A stretch of 37,203 nucleotides of DNA from NCBI GenBank assembly GCA_900768845.1, contig CAAGEK010000072.1, forward strand, positions 1-37,203, in the 5' to 3' direction. Below, piece by piece: positions 23,593 through 31,291 of the stretch; the stretch's first letter is position 1; every line of letters starts with the position of its first letter. The translations under genes and the position numbers were made by a program. The stretch is from Alphaproteobacteria bacterium (GTDB lineage: Bacteria > Pseudomonadota > Alphaproteobacteria > CAAGCB01 > CAG-977). Below the pieces are notes generated by a model, which ran no database searches, had not been told where the DNA came from, and was given only the letters and a program-made list of their open reading frames with translations.

Positions 23593-24630
23593 ATGGCATT
23601 GCATTCTTTGTTGCAACAACTTTATGATCAAGGCCAAGAGCAAAACAATATTCAATTGACCGTCGGGAAACTGGCCAAAGCTTTCTCCGCATCTTCCAAA
23701 GATCGTGAAGTCGATGAAAAAGCGTTCTTCGACGATTTGCTTAAAACGGTGGCTTCCGTTCCTGAAGGCCGCAAAACACTGAAAGAGCTGGCGGCGACGG
23801 GATGCACGTTCACGATTGATCCTTCTTCCACTTCCGCCGGCGGGTATTTTTCTCCGGGTGAAAACAAAATTGTCATCAATACGGCTTCGGGGTATAAGAA
23901 TTTCGCCGCGACGCTGGTTCACGAAGCCCGTCATGCGATTCAACATCATAATTGCCCCGTCGTTCAATCCTGTTATCTTGCCGCCGGAGACTATCTGAAA
24001 TATGAACGGTTGATTGAAGCCGATGCAACCGCGCATGAATCGGCGTTTCTGCATCAAATCAGGGACAGCCGGCCAGAGATCTATCAGGAACGCTCCGGTT
24101 TGCCGATGTTACAGGCATATTCCCGCACGTTTGAACAAACGCACAATGATAAACAGGCGATGCAAGCGTCTTTCGCCGCATGGCACACTTCCGTTTATTA
24201 TCAGGATTATTATGACAAGTATCATTGTGACGGTCTTTGTCAATTTGCCGATTTCGGAATCAAATATAAAAATACGCGTATGTTCAGCCAACACTTGTCG
24301 GACGACCAAATCGACAAGATTTGCACATTCGACGGAAAACCGTACATTGACAAAGCTTTTCTGGAAAGCCAAAAAGCGTTTTCGATACCGGCGAAATACA
24401 AGGAAAAGATAGAAAAATCGGTCAATGCGTATGCCGACAGCGTTCCCGGAGCGACCAGAGACGTTTCGATTCAAAAGTTGTACACCTGCACGAAAAGAGA
24501 ATCGACACCTCCTCCGCCGCCTCCCGTCGTTTCCCGCGGACAAACGCAACAGAAAAAAGCACAAAACCAATCCGGAAAAACTCAGGTTTCAAATATTTTG
24601 ATGAACTTGTATAACAACCGTTCAAAATGA
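23593..24630 (+). CDS. Putative zinc metallopeptidase, HExRH family member 4
   Basis: 345 residues from ATG 23593 with AAAGGAG upstream, 35 bases after member 3. HEARH is at 110-114 and IEADA at 141-145. SFAAWHTSVYYQDYYDKYH and ICTFDGKPYIDKAFLES match member 3 closely. The C-terminus is longer and ends with a proline run of six followed by a Gln/Lys-rich tail. The gene is evidently a recent duplicate of member 3. A small hairpin follows, but no clear terminator closes the cluster for about 200 bases. Confidence 0.65.
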   Translation: MALHSLLQQLYDQGQEQNNIQLTVGKLAKAFSASSKDREVDEKAFFDDLLKTVASVPEGRKTLKELAATGCTFTIDPSSTSAGGYFSPGENKIVINTASGYKNFAATLVHEARHAIQHHNCPVVQSCYLAAGDYLKYERLIEADATAHESAFLHQIRDSRPEIYQERSGLPMLQAYSRTFEQTHNDKQAMQASFAAWHTSVYYQDYYDKYHCDGLCQFADFGIKYKNTRMFSQHLSDDQIDKICTFDGKPYIDKAFLESQKAFSIPAKYKEKIEKSVNAYADSVPGATRDVSIQKLYTCTKRESTPPPPPPVVSRGQTQQKKAQNQSGKTQVSNILMNLYNNRSK

Positions 24631-25160
24631 TGAAACCCGCTTGCCGGATATTCTTCGATTCGGTTAATGCAAAGCGGATTTAAGCATGGGGGATACCTTC
24701 TATGCGTGTGTTTTGTTTTCTGACATTTCTTTCGGATCACGAATCCGGAGGAAGTGGTCGGGTGTATGTCGTTTGTATAGTAAAAAGCAAATTTAAATTA
24801 GAAAAACATAATTTCCTTTATAAAGGTGGAGGATCTGATGCGATACATCAGGTTTTTTATGAAATAATATGAGCTTGATAAATATTTTATTGGAATTAAC
24901 CGAACGTTTTTTATATCGATAAATAATCTTCATACGGCGGAGCTTCAGTTTCTTATGCCATATACTGCAAAATCATTTTCCTGATGCCGGATCTGATGAT
25001 TTTCGCATCAAGCTTTTCAAAACAATATGAAAATTCGCCAAAAATCGATTCGTTTATAAAACACAATTTACCATATTAAAGTGTTACAATTTTTTCGGCA
25101 CGGAGGCTGGCTTATGATTTAAGCCGGTTCAAACAGGAGATCTTGCGAATCGTGCAAAAA
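24631..25160. other. AT-rich intergenic stretch with hairpins, no gene recognised
   Basis: No convincing coding frame is seen. It contains an imperfect hairpin at about 24634-24680 directly after the HExRH cluster, a perfect CCTTTATAAAGG palindrome at about 24814-24825, the terminator at 24835-24859, and a stem GGCTTA/TAAGCC near 25110-25125, before the IS remnant. The base composition is clearly more AT-rich than the coding regions. Confidence 0.6.
24835..24859 (+). terminator. Terminator overlapping a tiny Shine-Dalgarno-led ORF
   Basis: CTGATG and CATCAG form a stem followed by GTTTTTTAT. An AAGGTGGAGG ribosome binding site lies just before an ATG at 24838, opening a frame of only nine codons that lies within the hairpin. 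It may end an unseen small RNA or be an attenuator-like relic. Confidence 0.55.
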
Positions 25161-25255
25161 ATCCCCGCACACCTTGGCGAGAGATTCTTTACACGACGGG
25201 CATAGCCCTCACCGGCTACGCTTACCGCGTATAATGCTCCGGCAGGTGCATTTGG

Positions 25256-25646
25256 TTACTTGCCACCCAACCGCTCGGACAGGTCTGATGTCTGTTGCTC
25301 TGACAGAGCGTCTTCTTTCAGCGGATTCTGTGGATATTCTGCAATCTTACGGGCGTTCTTTCCCGCGGATAGTAACCCTTGCTCCAAAACTTTATGTCAC
25401 TTCAACGCTCGTAAATCATCAAACCGCTTTCCTTTCAGAAAACCGGCAAAACTCGACACACTCATTTTCGGCGGGAGCTTATGAGCCTGACACACTTCCG
25501 ATTCTATATTCCTTTCCTGCCGCACGGCTCTCTGCTCGTCGCGTCTTTCTCCATAGAATGCTGTTCGGCTCAAAAACTATATTGACCGCACTCTGAGCGT
25601 ACCTAAGGAGTTTTTTGGTGCATGACTGTAAGCTTTTCCGAACCAT
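25256..25646 (-). pseudogene. tnpA: Inactivated IS200-family (Y1) transposase
   Basis: Read on the minus strand, segments of an IS200 transposase appear in changing frames. From ATG 25646 comes MVRKSLQSCT and then NIVFEP, the counterpart of YHIVFxPKYRR. After a frame change follow AFYGERRDEQRAV and LPPKMSVSSFAGFLKGK, which is the IPPKMSVSSFMGxLKGKS block. The HUH metal motif (PDHIHML) just before is deleted or scrambled. A further shift gives WSKGYY and then GKNARKIAEYPQNPLKEDAL at the C-terminus, ending in TAA at 25256. At least three frame changes and loss of the HUH motif make the enzyme inactive. This is a recognition by eye, without database search. Confidence 0.8.
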
Positions 25647-25670
25647 GTGCCGAGTGCGGGGGCGGGGCAT

Positions 25671-25697
25671 AAAAAAGCCGTTGATTGTCAACGGCTT
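25671..25697 (-). terminator. Hairpin terminator at the left end of the IS relic
   Basis: AAGCCGTTGA and TCAACGGCTT form a ten-base-pair stem, and on the minus strand TTTTTT follows. It stops transcripts from the tRNA-Glu side. Confidence 0.75.
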
Positions 25698-25702
25698 GTT
25701 TT

Positions 25703-25895
25703 GGCGGCTCCAAGAGAATTATTCATTGAACGCCCATCTCTTAAAGGGTGCAACAGAGTCAGGAGTTGGCTGTTAAGCAAGGGGATTGCTTACTGACGCT
25801 CATTCCTTAAAGGAGTCGCTCGGACTAATGTCCTGTGCATCGTCACCATAACTGAGCGAACCCCCGCGGGGTTTCCAATTCCGGTTCGCCTGAAA
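25703..25895 (-). other. Hairpin-rich stretch of unknown function between two terminators
   Basis: Between the tRNA-Glu terminator and the IS terminator, both on the minus strand, lie about 190 bases with several good hairpins. These include GCGAACC/GGTTCGC with an inner CCCCGCGGGG, GGAC-ATTA-GTCC, TCCTTTAAGGA, and TAAGCAA/TTGCTTA with a five-base loop. The end reads GGAGCCGCCA, like a tRNA 3' end, but no cloverleaf can be built. It may be a small structured RNA or the remains of one. There is no coding frame that I trust. Confidence 0.35.
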
Positions 25896-25927
25896 TAAAA
25901 AAACCACCTTCTCAGGTGGATTTTTTT
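25896..25927 (-). terminator. Terminator of tRNA-Glu
   Basis: ATCCACCT and AGGTGGTT form the stem, with A and T runs on both sides, directly downstream of the tRNA. Confidence 0.85.
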
Positions 25928-26003
25928 TGGCGACCCCAGGGGGATTCGAACCCCCGTTACCGCCGTGAAAGGGCGATGTCCTAGGCCTCTAGACGATGGG
26001 GTC
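25928..26003 (-). tRNA. tRNA-Glu (anticodon TTC)
   Basis: 76 bases including the encoded CCA. The acceptor stem GACCCCA/TGGGGTC is perfect, with discriminator G. The anticodon loop CTTTCAC carries TTC on a GCC/GGC stem. The T arm is GGGGGTTCGAATCCCCC. The sequence is close to the bacterial tRNA-Glu consensus. It lies upstream of its own terminator. Confidence 0.97.
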
Positions 26004-26077
26004 ATCATCTCGGTACGGGCTTATGTATACAGGGTGTCGGCCGGTCAGTCAACACCTTTTTTCATTTTTTTTGTCTT

Positions 26078-26761
26078 TTATTCGTAATTTCTCATCAACC
26101 CGACCAGCTTTCCCTGAATCGTAATGCGTTCGGGGCTGTAAATGCGCGTTTCGTAAGCGGCATTTGCCGGTTCCAAAGCAATCGCGTTGCCTTTGCGTCG
26201 GATCTTTTTCAAAGTGACTTCCGTACCGTCAACCAGAGCAACGGCTATTTCTCCGTTTTCCACGGTGCTGCAACGGCGGATGATGACCGTATCCCCGTTT
26301 AAAATGCCGGCTTCAATCATCGAATCTCCCGCAACGGTCAAGGCGTAGTGTTCTCCGCTGCCGACCATATTGGCGGGAACGGAAATCGATTCGTTGCCGC
26401 ACAACGCTTCTATCGGGGTTCCGGCCGCTATTTTTCCGTATTTCGGCAGTTCTACGGTGTTTGCGACCAAGTTCGCACTCATTTTTGAAAAAGCGTTCGT
26501 CGTCCGGACGACTTCTTTGGCCGACAGGGGAGTCGAGCCGTTCAAGTTATCGGGAAGCCGCAAAACTTCCAACGCCCTTGCACGGTTTGGCAGACGGCGG
26601 ATGAAGCCCCGTTCCTCCAGCGCGGAAATCAGACGGTGAATACCGGATTTCGATTTTAATCCGACGGCGTCCTTCATTTCTTCAAAAGACGGGGAAACGC
26701 CGTCCTTATGCAAACGGCGGTCGATCAACATTAGAAGTTCGTATTGTTTTTTTGTCAGCAT
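26078..26761 (-). CDS. lexA: LexA repressor
   Basis: 227 residues. LexA represses SOS genes and cleaves itself when RecA filaments form. The N-terminal winged helix-turn-helix (MLTKKQYELLMLIDRRL, then SPSFEEMKDAVGLKSKSGIH) is standard. The cleavage site is Ala113-Gly114 in KIAAGTP. The catalytic pair is Ser147 (VAGDSMIEAGI) and Lys185 (EVTLKKI). The linker between the domains is longer than in E. coli, as in other alphaproteobacteria. Its promoter carries a LexA box, so it is autoregulated. The neighbour across that box is the divergent deacetylase gene. Confidence 0.96.
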   Translation of the reverse strand: MLTKKQYELLMLIDRRLHKDGVSPSFEEMKDAVGLKSKSGIHRLISALEERGFIRRLPNRARALEVLRLPDNLNGSTPLSAKEVVRTTNAFSKMSANLVANTVELPKYGKIAAGTPIEALCGNESISVPANMVGSGEHYALTVAGDSMIEAGILNGDTVIIRRCSTVENGEIAVALVDGTEVTLKKIRRKGNAIALEPANAAYETRIYSPERITIQGKLVGLMRNYE

Positions 26762-26792
26762 AAACGGCTCCGCAAATAAACCTTCTCTTTTT

Positions 26793-26807
26793 GTTCTACT
26801 TTAGTTC
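26793..26807 (+). promoter_or_regulatory. LexA (SOS) box
   Basis: GTTC-TACTTTA-GTTC fits the alphaproteobacterial GTTC-N7-GTTC box exactly. It lies 32 bases from the lexA start and overlaps the -10 of its promoter. Confidence 0.85.
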
Positions 26808-26821
26808 TTGGTTTTTATCAA
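26793..26821 (-). promoter_or_regulatory. lexA promoter
   Basis: On the minus strand TTGATA (26816-26821) and TAGAAC (26793-26798) are 17 bases apart. The -10 falls inside the LexA box, so repression is by direct occlusion. Confidence 0.6.
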
Positions 26822-26888
26822 GAGTTTTTTAGAGTTTTTGCCCTACGATACGATTCGGTTTTTTTATGGTTTACAGAGGTTACCCGTC

Positions 26889-28106
26889 GTGAAAACATCC
26901 AGAGCGGCATTAAAAAGAAAAAAGCGTTACACCGTGGCAAAGCCGCATAAAACCGCGCTGAAGGCCTATTCCGCCCGTGTCAAAAAAAAACGTCGGGGAA
27001 AATTGTCCGGACGTTGGAAGAATTTTTATTTCTGGATGCCGTTTTATTCGGTTTTTCTGTTGGTTTTAGGATCGGTGTTTCTGGGATGGATGTTGCATAA
27101 AAGCAGTGTTTCCGATAAACGCGAGAGCGCGGTTCAGGTCGTTCCCGAAAAAACGGCCGTTCAAGGGCGTTCGGGCGGGGATGATTTTTTGCCGTTTGCA
27201 AAGCCGTTGGGGATGAAAATGCGTAAAGTGCCTTTTTTGTTCAATGATGACGACGCTTTCGCCGTTGCGATGGGGGATTCTTCCGTTCCCGCGGGATATG
27301 TCGACAGCTTTGCCAAAACCGAATTCGCGCCTTCTCAACCGTTATGGCGGCGTTATGCCGTTTCCGTTCCGAAAATCGATGACGAAACGCCCGTAATCGC
27401 CGTCGTGATTGACGATTTGGGCTTGAATCGCAAAATGACGCGGGCGTTTATCGATTTGCCCGCGCCTTTGACGCTTTCTTTTTTGACGTATGCGGATGAT
27501 TTGCCCGAACAAACTCAAACCGCACGACAAGCGGGGCATGAATTGCTGGTTCACACGCCTATGGAGCCCGTAAGCGATAACGACGCGGGGCCCGATGCGT
27601 TAAAAGCGGGAATGTCCGAAGCCGAAATCCGCGAGCGGCTGGGCGTGATGTTGGATGCTTTTTCGGGGTATGTCGGGATTAACAATCACATGGGCAGCAA
27701 GTTTACATCCGACCGCTTTTCAATGGACGTCATAGCGGATGAAGTATCGAAACGCGGTCTGTTGTTTTTGGATTCCCTGACTTCAAGGTACAGCAAGGGT
27801 AAAGAGGCGGCCGATGCCAAAGGCGTTCCTTATGCCGTCCGGAATGTGTTTTTGGATAATGCACGCGATCCGGAAAAAGTGATGCATCAATTGCATTTGT
27901 TGGAAAAGGCGGCGGAACGGAATAAAACGGCGGTCGGAATCGGGCATCCCCATCGTGCGACCATGCAAGCTTTGAAAGCGTGGATTCCCGAAGTCGAAAA
28001 AAAAGGCTTCGTTCTTGTTCCAATCAGCGCGGCGGTCGAAAGGCTTATGAAAACGCGCCGTTCAAACGATGTCTTTACGGCCGTAAATCATTCCGAAGAA
28101 GAATGA
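26889..28106 (+). CDS. Divergent polysaccharide deacetylase (YibQ/DUF610 family)
   Basis: 405 residues from GTG 26889, chosen because AGAGG lies nine bases upstream. The frame extends upstream only to TTG codons, near the LexA box. A basic N-terminus (LKRKKRYTVAKPHK) and one membrane segment (about 50-70, MPFYSVFLLVLGSVFLGWML) anchor it with the catalytic domain outside. The domain shows AVVIDDLGLNRKMTRAF, HELLVHTPMEP, NNHMGSKFTSD, GLLFLDSLTS and GIGHPH, the motifs of the divergent deacetylase family, which is related to carbohydrate esterase 4. Substrate unknown; probably a cell-envelope glycan. Being divergent from lexA across the SOS box, it may be affected by DNA damage (inference). Confidence 0.85.
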   Translation: MKTSRAALKRKKRYTVAKPHKTALKAYSARVKKKRRGKLSGRWKNFYFWMPFYSVFLLVLGSVFLGWMLHKSSVSDKRESAVQVVPEKTAVQGRSGGDDFLPFAKPLGMKMRKVPFLFNDDDAFAVAMGDSSVPAGYVDSFAKTEFAPSQPLWRRYAVSVPKIDDETPVIAVVIDDLGLNRKMTRAFIDLPAPLTLSFLTYADDLPEQTQTARQAGHELLVHTPMEPVSDNDAGPDALKAGMSEAEIRERLGVMLDAFSGYVGINNHMGSKFTSDRFSMDVIADEVSKRGLLFLDSLTSRYSKGKEAADAKGVPYAVRNVFLDNARDPEKVMHQLHLLEKAAERNKTAVGIGHPHRATMQALKAWIPEVEKKGFVLVPISAAVERLMKTRRSNDVFTAVNHSEEE

Positions 28107-28110
28107 AAAA

Positions 28111-29181
28111 TCAAACGACGGGTTCAATGAAACCCTGACTTTCCGTCTTTCTTTTCGCCATGGCTTTTGCCCGTTTGTTCGACCAGATCAGCTTGGCATA
28201 AGAACGCATATCAATGACCTTGTCCGTTTCGTCAAGGATTTCACGCCCTAAAATCGTTTCCAACACGTCTTCCATGGATATGATGCCCAACCATGTTCCC
28301 AATTCGTCATAAACGACGCCGATGTGGTTTCGGCTTTTCAGCATTTCCGAAAAGACATAATCGATGTTGGATGTTGAAGCGATTTCCAATATCGGACGCA
28401 TCAGGGAATCGATTCGCAACGTCGGGTCTTTTCCGATGATGTCCGATTTATGAATATAGCCGACGAAAATCTCCTCGTCCTCGTTTTTCATGACGGGAAA
28501 GCGCGAAAAGGAATGTTGCGTTGCCGTTTCGACAAACTCTTGGATTGTGATTCCGGATAAAACCGTACAGCACACATTTCTCGGAGTTGCCACGTCTTTG
28601 GCTTTAAAGTCCTGTAAATTCAGCGTGTTGCAGATGACGCGGTTTTCTTCGTCGTCAATGCAGTTTTCCGAATACGCCAACTTCGTCAAAGCTTTGATTT
28701 CTTCGCGAATGTCGCTTTGTTCCTCTTTTTTGGAACTGATGAGTTTTACGAACATTTCCGAAAGCTTTAAAAACGGCTTGAGGACGAAAACCAGAATGGA
28801 TAACACGAAGCACAGGAAACCGACCAGACTGCGCCAATGGGTTGCGCCCAACGTTTTGGGGATGATTTCCGAACAAAGCAGGATGGCAACGGTCATCAAA
28901 GCGGATGCAAGGGCGACGTATCCGGATCCGAACACATCCGCGACCTGTGCGCCGATACATGATGCGCCGGCCGTGTTGGCAACGGTGTTCAATGTCAAAA
29001 TCGCGGACAGGGGCGTGTCGATGTTGGCTTTGAAAAATGACAGCTTTTTATAAAGAGCCGGCTTTTTGTCTTCCAACTGGGCGATGAAAGTGGGTGTTAC
29101 GGATAGCAACGTCGCTTCCATCAAAGAACACAAAAACGATATGCCGACGGTCAGACAAATCAAAACAATGAGAAGAGGCAT
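28111..29181 (-). CDS. CNNM/CorC-type transporter with tandem CBS domains
   Basis: 356 residues. The N-terminal CNNM (DUF21) domain has four membrane segments and the typical ATLLSVTPTFIAQL and LNTVANTAGASCIGAQVADVFGSGYVAL, then EIIPKTLGA. Two CBS domains follow (about 200-320: DVATPRNVCCTV, FSRFPVMKNEDEEIFVGYIHKSDI, IGVVYDELGTWLGIISMEDVLETILG). It lacks the C-terminal CorC/HlyC domain of many bacterial homologues. The family exports or senses Mg2+/Co2+ (recalled). It ends four bases from the convergent deacetylase gene stop. Confidence 0.85.
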   Translation of the reverse strand: MPLLIVLICLTVGISFLCSLMEATLLSVTPTFIAQLEDKKPALYKKLSFFKANIDTPLSAILTLNTVANTAGASCIGAQVADVFGSGYVALASALMTVAILLCSEIIPKTLGATHWRSLVGFLCFVLSILVFVLKPFLKLSEMFVKLISSKKEEQSDIREEIKALTKLAYSENCIDDEENRVICNTLNLQDFKAKDVATPRNVCCTVLSGITIQEFVETATQHSFSRFPVMKNEDEEIFVGYIHKSDIIGKDPTLRIDSLMRPILEIASTSNIDYVFSEMLKSRNHIGVVYDELGTWLGIISMEDVLETILGREILDETDKVIDMRSYAKLIWSNKRAKAMAKRKTESQGFIEPVV

Positions 29182-29251
29182 AAAAAATCCTGAAAGAAAT
29201 GAATCCGCTCAATTTTTAAAAGTAGCATCTCTGTTTTCCCGCGTAAAGGGG

Positions 29252-29283
29252 ATAAATGAAAAGCGGCTCATTCAGGCCGCTTT
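29252..29283 (-). terminator. Terminator of the YgjV-like gene, overlapping its stop codon
   Basis: AAAGCGGC and GCCGCTTT form a stem around the stop codon at 29272-29274, with TTTCATTT after it. Confidence 0.65.
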
Positions 29284-29805
29284 CGCCGTGACGGCCGTTT
29301 CTTCGCCGGCTTGTTTGGAATCCGAATGAATCCGCCATGCCGTCAACGCGTGGGAAAAAGCGATTGTCACATCAAACGCCATTGCGCCGATTGATCCGAC
29401 GGCGTAATTGTGAACGAACCACAAGCAGTTTGTGAAAATGAAAATCGAACGCAAAACGACGCCGCCGGAATATGACGCGCCGAACGTGGCGATCAGAACG
29501 GCCGACAACGGCAACAGGCTTAACGGGGACGCATAGGTCATATATCCCGAAATCAGGGCGATTGCCGAAAAGGGATAGGCGATGATTGCGCCGCTCCACC
29601 GGATGGACAGGAACATTCGCACGCCGATCAGGATGGCTGACACCGCCGCCGTCCCGTTCCCCATCATGTAATGGTGAACGGCAAACAACAACCAGCTGAA
29701 ACCGAAATATTTGAACAAACGTTTGTCGTCTTTTTGTGCGCAGGCGTAAAAAGACGACAGATAAGCGATGTAACCGATGATTTGCGGAACGGAAAACATT
29801 TCCAT
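29272..29805 (-). CDS. YgjV-like inner membrane protein
   Basis: 177 residues from ATG 29805 (MEMFSVPQIIGYIAYLSSFY), with AAGG nine bases upstream; a second ATG two codons later is also possible. Five to six membrane helices are seen, with LFAVHHYMMGNGTAAVSAIL and LIGVRMFLSIRW typical of the Imp-YgjV family. The function of this family is unknown. It is the first gene after hisF in the minus direction, at 34 bases, and may be cotranscribed with hisHF. Confidence 0.75.
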   Translation of the reverse strand: MEMFSVPQIIGYIAYLSSFYACAQKDDKRLFKYFGFSWLLFAVHHYMMGNGTAAVSAILIGVRMFLSIRWSGAIIAYPFSAIALISGYMTYASPLSLLPLSAVLIATFGASYSGGVVLRSIFIFTNCLWFVHNYAVGSIGAMAFDVTIAFSHALTAWRIHSDSKQAGEETAVTAKAA

Positions 29806-29839
29806 AGCCAAGTGCCTTATCTGTTCAAAGCATTTCCGG

Positions 29840-30601
29840 TCAAACGGGACGTACGGGAATGCCCTGTTCTTGCAAAGCGCGTTTCAGGTCGGGGACGGGA
29901 AGCGTGCCGTAATGGAAAATCGACGCGGCCAGAGCGGCGTCTGCAAAACCTTGGTCGAATACGTCGGCGAAATGGCGGGGATTTGCGCCTGCGCCGCCCG
30001 ATGCAATGACCGGCAGTGTTGTATTCTTGGAAACGCGGGCTGTCAAGTCCAAATCAAATCCGTTTCCCGTGCCGTCGGCGTCCATCGAAGTCAACAGGAT
30101 TTCCCCCGCGCCCAACGATTCGACCCTCTTGATCCAATCGTCGACTTTAATATCCGTTTTATTGCGTCCGGCATTGGTGACAACGAAATATTCGCCGTCG
30201 AATTTTTTGGCGTCCACGGCGACGACGACACACTGGGCTCCGAAACGTTCGGAAGCGTTTTTCACAAAATCGGGATTTTTCACCGCCGCCGTGTTCAAGG
30301 ATATTTTGTCCGCGCCGGCCATCAGCAAATCACGGATGTCGTCAATCGTCCGGATGCCGCCGCCGACCGTGAAAGGGATGAAAACCTCCCGCGCAACCCG
30401 TTCCACGACGTCCAGCATGGTTTTGCGGCCGTCGTTCGTCGCGGTGATGTCTAAAAACACCAGCTCGTCCGCTCCTTCTTCAGAGTATTTTTTCGCCAAA
30501 GACACCGGATCGCCCGCATATTTCAGGTTTTCAAAATTGACGCCTTTGACCGTTTGTCCGTCTTTAACGTCCAAACAGGGAATGATGCGTTTTGTCAGCA
30601 T
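29840..30601 (-). CDS. hisF: Imidazole glycerol phosphate synthase subunit HisF
   Basis: 253 residues of the (beta-alpha)8 cyclase. Active-site Asp11 (IIPCLDVKDG) and Asp130 (VVAVDAKKF) are present, with the phosphate-binding FTVGGGIRTIDDIR and VIASGGAGANPRHF. It forms IGP and AICAR from PRFAR using ammonia from HisH. The C-terminus QGIPVRP is the usual one. The start follows the hisH stop by one base, so the two subunits are coupled. Confidence 0.97.
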   Translation of the reverse strand: MLTKRIIPCLDVKDGQTVKGVNFENLKYAGDPVSLAKKYSEEGADELVFLDITATNDGRKTMLDVVERVAREVFIPFTVGGGIRTIDDIRDLLMAGADKISLNTAAVKNPDFVKNASERFGAQCVVVAVDAKKFDGEYFVVTNAGRNKTDIKVDDWIKRVESLGAGEILLTSMDADGTGNGFDLDLTARVSKNTTLPVIASGGAGANPRHFADVFDQGFADAALAASIFHYGTLPVPDLKRALQEQGIPVRPV

Positions 30602-30602
30602 A

Positions 30603-31199
30603 TTATTTCTCCGCTTTTGATTCGATCCAGCGTTTTATCGCCGCCTGTCCCGCTTTTCCGCTTTTTTCGGGATGGAATTGGGTTGCCGTGATGTTTCCTT
30701 TTTGAACGGCTGCGGTGAAGGGCGTAAAGTATTCCGCTGTCGCCGATACGATGGAAGGGTCTTCGGGAACGGCGTGAAACGAATTGACGAAATAAAAATA
30801 GTCGTCCTGCAAAACGGTGTTCGCCTGAGTCGTTTTAACGCGGTTCCATCCGATTTGGGGGACTTTGCCTTGCGTAAAACGGACGTTTCCGCCTTTGAAT
30901 ATGCCGAGCCCTTTCGTGTCCGGAGCTTCTTCGGACGAATCGAACAAAACCTGCAAGCCTACGCAAATGCCCAAAAAGGGGACGCCTTCGTTCAACCGGC
31001 GCAACAGCGGTTCGGCCAGCCCCTGAAATCGCAAGGATTCCATAACCTGTCCGAAATGCCCTTGCCCCGGAAAGATCAGGCGTTGCGCACTCAGTATGTC
31101 GGAGCTTTTATTCGTCAGCAGGTAATCGGCTTTTAAAGCGTCAAGGGCGTTGATGATGCTTTTTAAATTTCCGCCGCCGTAATCCAGTACCGTAAACAT
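30603..31199 (-). CDS. hisH: Imidazole glycerol phosphate synthase subunit HisH
   Basis: 198 residues of a class I glutamine amidotransferase. The catalytic triad is Cys79 (GICVGLQVLFDSSEE), His176 and Glu178 (ATQFHPEKSGKAG). It passes ammonia to HisF. HisH opens MFTVLDYGGGNLKSI. No other his genes lie beside the pair here, so the rest of the pathway must be elsewhere. Confidence 0.96.
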   Translation of the reverse strand: MFTVLDYGGGNLKSIINALDALKADYLLTNKSSDILSAQRLIFPGQGHFGQVMESLRFQGLAEPLLRRLNEGVPFLGICVGLQVLFDSSEEAPDTKGLGIFKGGNVRFTQGKVPQIGWNRVKTTQANTVLQDDYFYFVNSFHAVPEDPSIVSATAEYFTPFTAAVQKGNITATQFHPEKSGKAGQAAIKRWIESKAEK

Positions 31200-31291
31200 G
31201 GCTTTTCCTTTATATCAGAAATAATTTTTTATTGTTATACCCTGTCTTGCCATTTTAAACAAAGAATAAAGAGCCGGACGGAGAAAGAAAA

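Larger units (their letters stand above)
25160..25697 (-). mobile_element. Degenerate IS200/IS605-type element
   Basis: The stretch contains the dead transposase at 25256-25646. Downstream of it a GGGC-TA-GCCC-type hairpin lies at about 25195-25212, as expected for a right-end structure. Upstream of it a terminator-like hairpin lies at 25671-25697. IS200 left ends carry such a transcription-blocking hairpin (recalled). Exact ends cannot be fixed from one copy. Confidence 0.7.

Noticed and set aside
25174..25596. Plus-strand frame of 140 codons across the IS relic
   Set aside because: It is antisense to the degraded IS200 transposase; sense-strand blocks are recognisable, and this frame has no ribosome binding site.
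25695..25710. A tRNA 3' end (GGAGCCGCCA) on the minus strand
   Set aside because: No acceptor, anticodon or T arm can be built upstream of it.
25790..26008. Minus-strand frame of 72 codons over tRNA-Glu
   Set aside because: It reads straight through the tRNA gene and its terminator.
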